Positions 7,472 to 13,605 of a DNA stretch of 13,605 bases are shown one piece after another. Made by a program: the position numbers and the translations under genes. Where the stretch lies: the NCBI GenBank assembly GCA_910585615.1, contig CAJUFO010000039.1, positions 1 to 13,605 of the forward strand, given 5' to 3'. The DNA is from an uncultured Acetatifactor sp. (GTDB taxonomy: Bacteria > Bacillota > Clostridia > Lachnospirales > Lachnospiraceae). Each line of letters starts with the position of its first letter. Position 1 is the stretch's first letter. The notes under the pieces are model-generated. The model had not been told where the DNA came from, did not search any database, and was given only the letters and a program-made list of their open reading frames with translations.

Positions 7472-7642
7472 GACAGGATCCTTCAGGACGCCGGGTTTTC
7501 AGATGGTCTTAGAAGGAAACGGATTCTGCATTATGCAGAAAAACTGCAGGAATTGAATACAGGCAATGAATACAGGCATTTTACAGGTCGGGAGCTTACA
7601 AATCAGGAATCATACAGGTTACGGAAAGGCGGCGTGGCAGGG
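7472..7642 (+). other. galK-galT spacer, open in the galT frame
   Basis: The 242-base spacer is less GC-rich than the flanking genes. The galT frame stays open through all of it, with no stop from the galK end to the galT ATG at 7643. From about 7472 it reads like protein, including LRRKRILHYAEKLQELNTG and then HFTGRELTNQESYRLRKGG. No ATG or GTG opens it; the only candidate is a TTG at 7553 with a poor ribosome binding site. It also holds TACAGG at 7558, 7571, 7582 and 7613. It may be leftover coding sequence or a regulated leader. I do not recognise the peptide. Confidence 0.4.
7524..7540. promoter_or_regulatory. Perfect 8+8 palindrome in the galK-galT spacer
   Basis: TTCTGCAT, one central T, then ATGCAGAA. 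Such an odd-centred perfect dyad is typical of dimeric repressor operators. It lies 102 bases before the galT ATG. No binding protein is identifiable from the window. Chance occurrence in a 242-base spacer is unlikely for a perfect 8-base arm with a one-base centre, but a short hairpin is an alternative. Confidence 0.45.
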
Positions 7643-9208
7643 ATGGAGAGAATAGGAACTGATATCAGAAAACTGGTGTCCTACGGAATCAGGACAGGAC
7701 TGGTTCCCAAAGAGGATGAGATTTTTACCATAAATAGATTATTGGAGCTGTTCGGGCTGGAGGAGATAGCGGAGCCGGAAGAGGGCGAGGATGGGAAATG
7801 CGGCGCGGCTCCCCAGGAAGAGGCTGCCACGGATCAGGCCGGAGAGGCCGCGCTTGCCGGGGAACTGGAGGAGATTCTGAACCGTATGTGCGACTACGCC
7901 TACGAGAACGGCCTCATCGCGGAGGACGGCATCGTGTACCGCGACCTCTTCGACACCAAGGTCATGGGGCTCTTGATGCCCAGGCCCAGCCAGGTCATCC
8001 GCAGGTTCCGGGAGCTGTACGAGAACGAATCCCCCAAAGCGGCCACCGATTATTATTACAGGCTCAGCCAGGATTCCGACTACATCCGCAGATACCGCAT
8101 CGCAAAGGACATGAAGTGGATAGCGCCCACCAAGTACGGCGACCTGGACATCACCATCAACCTGTCCAAACCGGAGAAGGATCCCAAGGCCATCGCCGCC
8201 GCCCGGAACGCCAGGCAGTCCGGCTACCCCAAGTGCCTGCTCTGCCGGGAGAACGAGGGCTACGCGGGCCGGGTGAACCATCCCGCCAGGCAGAACCACC
8301 GGATTATCCCCGTGACCATAAACGGCAGCCAGTGGGGCTTCCAGTATTCGCCCTATGTGTACTACAACGAGCACTGCATCGTGTTCAACTATCAGCATGT
8401 GCCCATGAAGATAGACCATGCCGCGTTCTGCAAGCTGTTCGATTTCGTGAAGCAGTTCCCCCACTATTTCGTGGGCTCCAACGCGGATCTCCCCATTGTG
8501 GGCGGCTCTATCTTAAGCCACGACCATTTCCAGGGAGGCCATTACGAGTTCGCCATGGCCAGGGCCAAAGTGGAGAGGCGCTTCACGGCGGAGGGCTTTG
8601 AGGATGTGGCAGCGGGCGTGGTGAACTGGCCCATGTCCGTCATCCGCTTAAACGGTAAGGACAGCGACCGGGTCATCGCCCTGGCAGACCGGATTCTGGA
8701 GAAATGGCGGGAATATACGGACGAAAGCGCATTCGTATACGCTTACACGGATGGAGAGCCCCACAACACCATCACCCCCATCGCCAGGAAGCGGGGGGAG
8801 GACTTCGAACTTGACCTGGTGCTGCGCAACAACATCACCACTGAGGAGCATCCCCTGGGAGTCTACCACCCCCACGCGAGGCTCCACCACATCAAGAAGG
8901 AGAACATCGGCCTTATCGAGGTCATGGGGCTGGCCGTGCTGCCCGCCCGGCTGAAGGAGGAGATGGCGCGGCTGAAGGAGGCCATCCTCACCGGGGCGGA
9001 CCTGCGCTCGGACCAGGTGCTGGCCAAGCACGCGGACTGGGTGGAGGAATTCTCGCCGAAGTACGGGAAGATAGACGCCTCCAATATCGACGGCATCATT
9101 GAGAAGGAGATCGGCCTGGTGTTCATGGAAGTGCTGGAGGATGCCGGGGTGTACAAGAGGACGCCGGAGGGCCAGGCGGCCTTCGACAGATTTCTGCAGA
9201 GCTTATAA
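7643..9208 (+). CDS. galT: Galactose-1-phosphate uridylyltransferase, class II
   Basis: GalT transfers UMP from UDP-glucose to galactose-1-phosphate, giving UDP-galactose and glucose-1-phosphate, the step after GalK. The 521-residue product has the length and pattern of the Firmicutes class II family (about 500 residues), which differs from the 340-residue E. coli type. The N-terminus IRKLVSYGIRTGLV is typical. A CLLC pair at Cys198/Cys201 could bind metal. The active-site segment SHDHFQGGHYEFAMA holds His293 and His295, with Gln297, in place of the class I HPHGQ. A charged Glu/Ala-rich insertion at about residues 45-75 looks like a loop. I chose ATG 7643 because the family starts about here, although its ribosome binding site (GGCAGGG) is weak; the frame also allows TTG at 7553. 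Coupled expression with galK is likely. Confidence 0.95.
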   Translation: MERIGTDIRKLVSYGIRTGLVPKEDEIFTINRLLELFGLEEIAEPEEGEDGKCGAAPQEEAATDQAGEAALAGELEEILNRMCDYAYENGLIAEDGIVYRDLFDTKVMGLLMPRPSQVIRRFRELYENESPKAATDYYYRLSQDSDYIRRYRIAKDMKWIAPTKYGDLDITINLSKPEKDPKAIAAARNARQSGYPKCLLCRENEGYAGRVNHPARQNHRIIPVTINGSQWGFQYSPYVYYNEHCIVFNYQHVPMKIDHAAFCKLFDFVKQFPHYFVGSNADLPIVGGSILSHDHFQGGHYEFAMARAKVERRFTAEGFEDVAAGVVNWPMSVIRLNGKDSDRVIALADRILEKWREYTDESAFVYAYTDGEPHNTITPIARKRGEDFELDLVLRNNITTEEHPLGVYHPHARLHHIKKENIGLIEVMGLAVLPARLKEEMARLKEAILTGADLRSDQVLAKHADWVEEFSPKYGKIDASNIDGIIEKEIGLVFMEVLEDAGVYKRTPEGQAAFDRFLQSL

Positions 9209-9253
9209 GAAATCCCCATAACTCGCCGGCGAATGCTGTGCTGACATATCCTT

Positions 9254-9294
9254 AAAAACCATGAGCTGATCCTGGGATTGGCTCATGGTTTTTT
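9254..9294 (+). terminator. Intrinsic terminator after galT
   Basis: The arms AAAACCATGAGC (9255-9266) and GCTCATGGTTTT (9281-9292) pair perfectly over 12 bases. An inner ATCC/GGAT (9269-9272, 9275-9278) can extend the hairpin. A T-run follows at 9289-9294. The matching A-run on the 5' side could make it bidirectional. It starts 46 bases after the galT stop and separates the gal genes from the methyltransferase. Confidence 0.92.
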
Positions 9295-9330
9295 ATAAAA
9301 ATGCATAAGGTGGAAAGCCGGGGGAGAATA

Positions 9331-9370
9331 TGCTACACTAACTGCCAAGAGTATGGTCATATAATACCAT
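9331..9370 (+). promoter_or_regulatory. Possible promoter region for the methyltransferase
   Basis: Two candidates lie between the galT terminator and the gene at 9481. One is an extended -10 TGCTACACT (9331-9339). The other is a perfect TATAAT (9360-9365) in a 5-base inverted repeat, ATGGT (9353-9357) and ACCAT (9366-9370). Neither has a good -35. The rest of 9371-9466 shows short GGCC-rich palindromes only. Confidence 0.3.
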
Positions 9371-9480
9371 GAGCACAGCAACGCTCCTTACTTATGGCCA
9401 TACGGCCGTTCCATGCCTTGAATAAGGAAATTATGCCATGATTACAGGCCAGTGCCGAACCCGGAGAAGGAGGGGATTTT

Positions 9481-10410
9481 ATGGATTATAGCAGAAAAAT
9501 ATCGGAACGTCTGTGGAATTTGCCGGACAAAGGGGAACTGGAAAGCCGCCGTGAGGAGACCTTCATAGATGACATCATCCAGAAAAGCCATATTGAAAAG
9601 GAGCTGCTTTCTCATCTGGACGGAATAAGGACCGTGTTCGACGGCGGCGCAGGATGTGGGCGATTCTCGATTCTCCTTGCAAAACATGGCTGCGAGGTCA
9701 CACATTTCGACATTTCCCAGCCCATGATAGACAAGGCCAGGGAACTGGCGGGAAAAGAGGGCGTCCTTGACAGAATCACGTTTGTGAAAGGGGCGTTGGA
9801 GCATCTGGAAGCTTTCAGGGACAGCTCCTTCGACATGGTGATTTCCTTTGACGCCCCTGTTTCCTATACCTATCCCAATCAGGAAAAGGTCATCGCCGAA
9901 CTGGTGCGCATATGCCGCAAACGAATCATGATAAGCGTGTCAAGCCGTTTAGGGTATCTTCCATACCTGGCGAACCCCATCCAAAAGAACCAATTCATCT
10001 TAGATCCGGATTGCGGCGATTCCTTTGTGAAATGGTGCGTGGCCAACAGGGCGGACGCGATTGAGGCCTTCCGCTTCCCCAGGGAGGCCGTCGGGAAGCT
10101 GTGGGAGGAAGGGCTCATGGGCGGCGACGAGGAGATCGCCGAGTATGAAAGGGGAGGCGCGCCCTGGTGCATCACATACACCTTCATGCCGGACGAACTG
10201 GAGGGCATCCTGAAACGGAATGGCGTGAAAAATATCGAGCTGGCGGGCCCCGGTGCCTATGCGAGGACCCTTCCCAATGAATTGCTCGTAAAGATGATGA
10301 AGGATCCGGGACAGCGTTCTGACTTTTTGGACTTTTGCCATCGTTTTGATTCCAATCCCTTTGTGTGCGGCATGGGAAAAGACAATCTGTTGGCCCAGGG
10401 AGAGGTATGA
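9481..10410 (+). CDS. Class I SAM-dependent methyltransferase
   Basis: The 309-residue protein has a clear Rossmann-type SAM-binding core. Motif I is VFDGGAGCGRFS (Asp54, Gly55-Gly60). The acidic end of strand 2 is Asp77 in THFDISQPMIDKAREL. Motif III corresponds to ITFVKGALEHL. Strand 4 is DMVISFDAPVSYTYP at about 120-133, followed by EKVIAELVRICRKRIMISV. The N-terminal 50 residues are helical; the C-terminal half (about 175-309) includes an insert with EYERGGAPWCITYTFMPDEL and should form the substrate lid. The core matches the broad methyltransferase-11/25 family, often acting on small molecules, but the substrate is unknown. ATG 9481 has AAGGAGG 7 bases upstream. The gene stands alone, 270 bases after galT, and converges with the kinase gene downstream. 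Confidence 0.9.
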   Translation: MDYSRKISERLWNLPDKGELESRREETFIDDIIQKSHIEKELLSHLDGIRTVFDGGAGCGRFSILLAKHGCEVTHFDISQPMIDKARELAGKEGVLDRITFVKGALEHLEAFRDSSFDMVISFDAPVSYTYPNQEKVIAELVRICRKRIMISVSSRLGYLPYLANPIQKNQFILDPDCGDSFVKWCVANRADAIEAFRFPREAVGKLWEEGLMGGDEEIAEYERGGAPWCITYTFMPDELEGILKRNGVKNIELAGPGAYARTLPNELLVKMMKDPGQRSDFLDFCHRFDSNPFVCGMGKDNLLAQGEV

Positions 10411-10441
10411 TGGCCTGATCTTATGTACCTGTGGCACAGCA

Positions 10442-10469
10442 CCCGGACATCTCCCAAGGGAGAAACGGG
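10442..10469. terminator. Hairpin between convergent genes, possible weak bidirectional terminator
   Basis: TCTCCC (10450-10455), a two-base AA loop, then GGGAGA (10458-10463). An outer CCCG (10442-10445) and CGGG (10466-10469) extend it across a small internal loop. It lies between the methyltransferase stop at 10410 and the kinase stop at 10494. No T-run follows on either strand, so intrinsic termination is doubtful. Confidence 0.35.
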
Positions 10470-10493
10470 CTGCCCGGAAAAGCGCATCCCCTC

Positions 10494-11819
10494 CTACAGC
10501 TTCAGCAACACGGACGCGCAGAACATGCCGTCCCTGCATTCCGTGCGCAGCATCCCGCCGTAGCGGGCCGCGATATGGCGCACCGACTCCAGCCCCAGCC
10601 CGGAGCCGCCCCGCTTGGTGGACAGGAGGGCTCCATTGGGATCCTGCCGCAATTCCCCCTCAAAGGTGTTGTCCACTGTGACCAGGAGGCACTGTCCCTC
10701 TATCTTCCCCCGGAATACGATCTGCCGCCTGGATCCTTCCTGGGCCATGCAGGCCTGTAGGGCATTTTCCAGAAGATTCCCCAGGATGACCGAAAGGTCG
10801 CTCTCCGCGATCCCCAGATCGGCGGGGAGATTCCCATATGCGGCGAAGCCTACGCCCGCGTCCGCGGCCTGTCTGGCAAAGTAGGACAGCAGCAGGTTGG
10901 CCGTATGGTTCCGGCAGAAGACTACCTGCGAGTCTTCCGGCAGGGAACTGCGGTACTCGTCCAGGTACGCCCGCAGCCTGTCGTACTCCCCGTCCTCCAG
11001 ATAGGCGGCCATGAGGGCCATATGATGCCGCAGGTCATGCTCCGCCCGCCTGGTCTCCTGGATTCTGTCCTTCAGGTTGACATATTGCAGGTTCTCCAGC
11101 AGGAGCATGTGGTTCTGCTGTTCCAGCTCCATGTTCCGGCAGTATTCACTGAGCAGCCGGGCCACGATGTGGTAGATCAGGAAAGCCCCCAGATTGATGC
11201 ACAGCAGGAACAGGGCATTGGCGGGCTGCAGGGCCACATCCAGGCCGGACTGCCCGCTGCCATAGAGATGGTAGAACCACAGCAGATAGAAGGTGGCCGG
11301 AATCAGCCACAGATACCGCCATATGGAAGCGTCCGCCTCTTTCTCCACCGCGTCCGAATACACATTCCGGATGTAGAGGAACAGCGGGATCAGGATGACG
11401 GCCTGCACCGCTGCCATGAGGACGGTAAAAGACCACCTATATGTCTGCACCGCAAGCCAGGGGAAGATCTGCCCCTCCAGGCATTTGGAGCAGACCACCA
11501 CCAGATTGGCGATGTTGGACAGCATGAGCAGGGTGAACAGGGTCTTCCCCGGGTGCGCCCGGACGGACCAAAAGTAGAACAGGAAATAGAGAGCCGTGCT
11601 GGATGCGCTGACAAATCCTTTCTGGTCAGTGGGCGAAAAGGACGCCAACAGCCCCAGAGTCATCTGCAGGAGCGCCACCAGAGCCGCCAGCATGCAGGTA
11701 GCCCGCCTGGAATAGCGCAGATGCTCCCGGAAGGGATAGAGGGCCAGGAACAGATAGGGCAGGAAATTCAGCAGGGAATATACACTGATTTCCAGGATTC
11801 TGTAGAAAGGCGGCATCAT
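10494..11819 (-). CDS. Membrane sensor histidine kinase, GHKL type (AgrC-like)
   Basis: The 441-residue protein has six or seven predicted membrane helices at about residues 8-30, 41-60, 72-86, 93-111, 129-151, 169-186 and 201-222. A short helix (222-258) rich in Glu/Gln/Asn leads to the phosphoacceptor region RRAEHDLRHHM, with His261 the likely site. The GHKL ATPase domain follows: N box GNLLENAL (Asn348, Asn352) and G box GGSGLGLESV (404-413). This is the HPK10/AgrC arrangement that works with LytTR regulators and often senses peptides. The start ATG at 11819 overlaps the regulator's stop codon in an ATGA, indicating translational coupling. No periplasmic sensor domain is visible, so the membrane helices probably sense the signal. 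No peptide-precursor gene is seen in the window. Signal unknown. Confidence 0.92.
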   Translation of the reverse strand: MMPPFYRILEISVYSLLNFLPYLFLALYPFREHLRYSRRATCMLAALVALLQMTLGLLASFSPTDQKGFVSASSTALYFLFYFWSVRAHPGKTLFTLLMLSNIANLVVVCSKCLEGQIFPWLAVQTYRWSFTVLMAAVQAVILIPLFLYIRNVYSDAVEKEADASIWRYLWLIPATFYLLWFYHLYGSGQSGLDVALQPANALFLLCINLGAFLIYHIVARLLSEYCRNMELEQQNHMLLLENLQYVNLKDRIQETRRAEHDLRHHMALMAAYLEDGEYDRLRAYLDEYRSSLPEDSQVVFCRNHTANLLLSYFARQAADAGVGFAAYGNLPADLGIAESDLSVILGNLLENALQACMAQEGSRRQIVFRGKIEGQCLLVTVDNTFEGELRQDPNGALLSTKRGGSGLGLESVRHIAARYGGMLRTECRDGMFCASVLLKL

Positions 11820-12541
11820 TCCCCCATCTCCTTTCGCATCCGCTGGAAGAGGAAGGCGGCGTAGGCCTCCTGGACCTCCTTTTCCCTCCGGCGGCTGACG
11901 GCCACGGCGCTGCCGTCGCTCATGGTGAACATGGCGCCGTTCTGCGCGGACACCTCGTGGAAATTGAGGAGGATTCCCTTGGCGCAGCAGCAGAAATAGG
12001 GATACTCCAAAAGCAGGCCCTGGAATCCTGCCTGGGAGATCCTTGTGCGCAGCTGTCCGTCCTTTTTCATGTGCATCGTCACTACGTGGTTGTGGTATTC
12101 TGTATATATGATGTTCCGCGGAAAAATCCTCTTCCCGTCAGGCAGGGTGATGAAGCGGGTGGACTCGTAGCTTTCCAGATCCAGCTTCCGGAGCATGTTC
12201 ATGATGTCTCTGTCCGAGAAGGGCTTGTGCAGATAATAATGGGCCCCCACCTCGTAGCTTTCGCTGGCGAAGGCGTTGCTGGAGGTGCAAAAGACCAGGC
12301 GGCAGTCCGCGTCCCTCTCCCGGATCCGGCGGGCGGCCTCTATCCCCGGCATGCCCTCCATATAGATGTCCAGCATGATCAGGTCGCACCCGCCGGGGTG
12401 CCATGCAGCCAGGAACTCCTCCGCGCTGCGGTAACAGCGGATTACATTTTCGGTATAGCCCAGAAGGGAGAGCTGATGCTCCAGCCTGCGGGACAGGCAG
12501 TCCAGCTCGTCCTGTTCATCATCTACGATAGCGATTCTCAT
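11816..12541 (-). CDS. LytTR-family response regulator (AgrA/LytR type)
   Basis: The 241 residues divide into a receiver domain (about 1-122) and a LytTR DNA-binding domain (about 132-237). Receiver residues are complete: Asp7/Asp8, phosphoacceptor Asp58 in LIMLDIYMEG, Thr86 and Lys106 in LHKPF. The LytTR domain begins near RFITLPDGKRIFPRNIIYTE and contains HNHVVTMHM and FCCCAKGILLNFHEV, matching the usual beta-strand pattern, although the CCC run is unusual. ATG 12541 has GGGAGG 5-10 bases upstream. It is the first gene of a two-gene operon with the kinase (4-base overlap). It should bind direct repeats about 20-22 bases apart; a good candidate pair lies upstream of the divergent gene at 12779-12809. 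The pair could also serve the operon itself. Confidence 0.93.
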   Translation of the reverse strand: MRIAIVDDEQDELDCLSRRLEHQLSLLGYTENVIRCYRSAEEFLAAWHPGGCDLIMLDIYMEGMPGIEAARRIRERDADCRLVFCTSSNAFASESYEVGAHYYLHKPFSDRDIMNMLRKLDLESYESTRFITLPDGKRIFPRNIIYTEYHNHVVTMHMKKDGQLRTRISQAGFQGLLLEYPYFCCCAKGILLNFHEVSAQNGAMFTMSDGSAVAVSRRREKEVQEAYAAFLFQRMRKEMGE

Positions 12542-12778
12542 AAGACCCTCCCTATATCTGACAGCCCCGCATCGGGGGTTGGCGGCATTGCCATGGCTCT
12601 CTTATGCTCACGAGCGATAAGGTTTGCCATCGGTTCATGGCATCTGCCGCCCGTGTGTCCGGATGTCAATGGAAGAGGAGCATTCCATGGCAAATTTTAG
12701 CGACCGTCAGTATATATTATAGTGGAATATAGGGGAAAAGGAAAGGCTGAATTTCGGCCGGGAGGGCCATTTTGGCTA
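12542..12778 (-). promoter_or_regulatory. Upstream/leader region of the two-component operon
   Basis: No gene is seen here. On the minus strand a perfect -10, TATAAT (12716-12721), has only a weak -35 (TTTCCT at 17 bases). It would leave a leader of about 165 bases. The motif TGCCAT occurs at 12589-12594 and 12625-12630, and its inverse ATGGCA at 12637-12642 and 12687-12692. The pairs could form alternative hairpins, for example TTTGCCAT (12623-12630) with ATGGCAAA (12687-12694) or the tight TGCCAT/ATGGCA pair. Operator half-sites are the other reading. Confidence 0.35.
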
Positions 12779-12809
12779 CCGCTTGAGTCGAAAAACTGCC
12801 GTTTGAGTC
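12779..12809 (+). promoter_or_regulatory. Direct repeat, probable LytTR-type response regulator binding site
   Basis: CCGCTTGAGTC (12779-12789) and CCGTTTGAGTC (12799-12809) differ in one of 11 bases and repeat at exactly 20 bases, about two helical turns. LytTR regulators (AgrA, ComE) bind two such direct repeats of about 9 bases with a period near 21; the shared TTGAG also appears in ComE boxes. The second copy ends 7 bases before a -35, placing the pair at about -74 to -44 relative to a start near 12853. The LytTR gene is 240 bases away. Binding is inferred. Confidence 0.65.
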
Positions 12810-12816
12810 ATCCGGC

Positions 12817-12846
12817 TTGCCTCCCTCTTCTGCTGCCGCATATAAT
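12817..12846 (+). promoter_or_regulatory. Promoter for the secreted repeat-protein gene
   Basis: TTGCCT (12817-12822), an 18-base spacer, then a perfect TATAAT (12841-12846). The weak -35 and long spacer fit a promoter that needs an activator at the direct repeats just upstream. Transcription would start near 12853, giving a leader of about 70 bases. A second AT-rich TATATA at 12852-12857 is a less likely -10. Confidence 0.6.
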
Positions 12847-12923
12847 TTCTTTATATACCATCGGCTCGGGCAGCCTTTCCGCCGGGGCAGCGTATGGGAA
12901 AAAGGAGCAGAGGTGCAGAGCTT

Positions 12924-13605
12924 ATGAAGAAGAGGATGAGAAAGGCGGCCGTGAGCCTGGTGCTGGCAGCGGCCATGGCAGTATGGACGCCGCCGGCGGG
13001 CGGGGCGAGCCTGGCGGCTTCGGGTGGAACGGCTTCGGATGGGAACCTGGGGGGCGTGTCTTTTAGCGGGACAGCTTCGGAGGGGAACCCTGGAGGCGCG
13101 GTTTCTGGCGGGACGTCTATGGAGGGGGAGCTTCCGGAGGAGGGGGCAGCGGACGGTGCGCCCGGGAAGGGCACGGCTGCGGAAAGGGGCGTTCCTGGGG
13201 GGGCATCTGCGGGTGCGGAGGAATCGGGAGAGGCATCCGGGGAGAGCGTTTCGGGCGATGCTTTGGGAAATGAAGGGAACCAGCCTGGAGGCCCTGCAGA
13301 GGGGGAAGGAAGCTGGGGTGAGACGTCCGGAAATGTAGGAAATGAACCTGGAGAAGCTGCGGAGGGCGAGGGAGCTGGCGAAAGTCCCGAAAAAGGAGAA
13401 GCCACAGACAAAGCGCCCGCAGCCGGAGAGGACGGTTCGGGCGAGGCTTCCGGAGATGCGGGGAACCAGCCCGGAGGCTCTGCAGAAGGAGAAGGAGGCT
13501 CGGGCGAGGCTTCTGGAGATGCGGGGAACCAGCCCGGAGGCTCTGCAGAAGGAGAGGACGGTTCGGGCGAGGCTTCCGGAGATGCGGGGAACCAGCCCGG
13601 AGGCT
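12924..13605 (+). CDS. Secreted acidic Gly/Ser/Ala/Glu-rich repeat protein (3' end beyond window)
   Basis: The frame from ATG 12924 is open to the window end, 227 codons. A purine-rich AGAGGTG lies about 10 bases upstream. The start KKRMRKAAVSLVLAAAMAVW with a likely cleavage after ASLAA (around residue 32) is a Sec signal peptide. After it the mature part has no cysteine, very few hydrophobic residues, and is built of degenerate units with TAS-GN-GG or GEASG-GN-PGG spacing, for example GGTASDGNLGG and GGVSFSGTASEGNPGG. From codon 170 these become 21-residue units. Such extended, disordered acidic stretches usually act as spacers or stalks between the signal peptide and a C-terminal functional or wall-anchoring domain, which would lie beyond 13605. 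I recognise no family. Divergence from a LytTR two-component operon and the direct repeats upstream suggest controlled expression. Confidence 0.8.
   Translation, partial: MKKRMRKAAVSLVLAAAMAVWTPPAGGASLAASGGTASDGNLGGVSFSGTASEGNPGGAVSGGTSMEGELPEEGAADGAPGKGTAAERGVPGGASAGAEESGEASGESVSGDALGNEGNQPGGPAEGEGSWGETSGNVGNEPGEAAEGEGAGESPEKGEATDKAPAAGEDGSGEASGDAGNQPGGSAEGEGGSGEASGDAGNQPGGSAEGEDGSGEASGDAGNQPGG
13431..13605 (+). repeat. 63-base tandem repeats within the secreted protein gene
   Basis: Units lie at 13431-13493, 13494-13556 and 13557-13605 (cut at 49 bases). Each encodes 21 residues, of the form GSGEASGDAGNQPGG plus SAEGE and a D or G. Units 1 and 3 are identical over all 49 visible bases; unit 2 differs from unit 1 at five positions, at the first codons, one TCC/TCT and the last codon. 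Older degenerate copies precede them at about 13250-13370. In-frame copy-number change is possible. Confidence 0.93.

Noticed and set aside
7553..7642. TTG at 7553 as the galT start
   Set aside because: No good ribosome binding site; the family N-terminus fits ATG 7643. It is kept only as an open question in the findings.
7739..8464. Long antisense ORF within galT
   Set aside because: Shadow of galT, without a start signal or protein-like features.
10905..11864. Antisense ORF over the kinase gene
   Set aside because: Gln/His/Pro-rich shadow of the kinase frame, with no ribosome binding site.
12722..13066. Overlapping plus-strand ORF before and within the repeat gene
   Set aside because: It runs through the direct repeats and promoter and has no ribosome binding site; the frame from 12924 has a signal peptide and stays open to the window end.
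12851..13411. Antisense Pro/Ser-rich ORF opposite the repeat protein
   Set aside because: It is the shadow of a Gly/Glu-rich repeat gene read backwards; it has no ribosome binding site or signal peptide and shares the same repeats.
13431..13605. CRISPR array
   Set aside because: The repeats are contiguous, in frame and have no spacers.

Overview
The window looks like chromosomal DNA from a GC-rich, Gram-positive gut-type Clostridia, most likely Lachnospiraceae. This is inferred from the class II GalT, the AgrC/AgrA-style GHKL kinase plus LytTR regulator, the PDDEXK_2/Rpn-family 'transposase' gene, AGGAGG-type ribosome binding sites and the lipoprotein signal peptide style. No rRNA, tRNA, CRISPR array or intact insertion sequence is visible.

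Layout. (1) 3-479: C-terminal part of an MFS transporter, cut by the window edge, followed on the same strand by a large lipoprotein (530-2902) with a calcium-loop-like motif and a LysM domain. (2) 2951-5523, minus strand: a PDDEXK/Rpn-family protein with a good sigma-A promoter set in a dyad, then a GyrI-like effector-binding protein and a HAD-superfamily hydrolase. A short stop-terminated coding-like fragment lies between the first two. (3) 5749-6126, minus: the C-terminal quarter of a MATE efflux pump, probably a pseudogene. (4) 6237-9208, plus: galactokinase (galK) and class II galactose-1-phosphate uridylyltransferase (galT), the first two Leloir steps after mutarotation, closed by a strong intrinsic terminator. 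Their 242-base spacer is relatively AT-rich, carries a perfect palindrome, and is open in the galT frame. (5) 9481-10410, plus: a class I SAM-dependent methyltransferase. (6) 10494-12541, minus: a sensor kinase and LytTR response regulator that overlap by 4 bases. (7) 12924 to the window end, plus, divergent from the two-component operon: the start of a secreted, acidic Gly/Ser/Ala/Glu-rich protein ending in 63-base tandem repeats.

The most interesting unit is (6)+(7). Upstream of the repeat-protein gene two 11-base direct repeats, CCGCTTGAGTC and CCGTTTGAGTC, are spaced exactly 20 bases apart. They end 7 bases before a -35/-10 pair, TTGCCT-18-TATAAT. That is the arrangement expected for a LytTR-family activator (ComE/AgrA type) bound just upstream of its target promoter. 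The window can therefore be read as a sensor, regulator, operator and secreted repeat-protein output module. This is inferred from sequence layout only; the kinase signal and the C-terminal part of the output protein are not visible.
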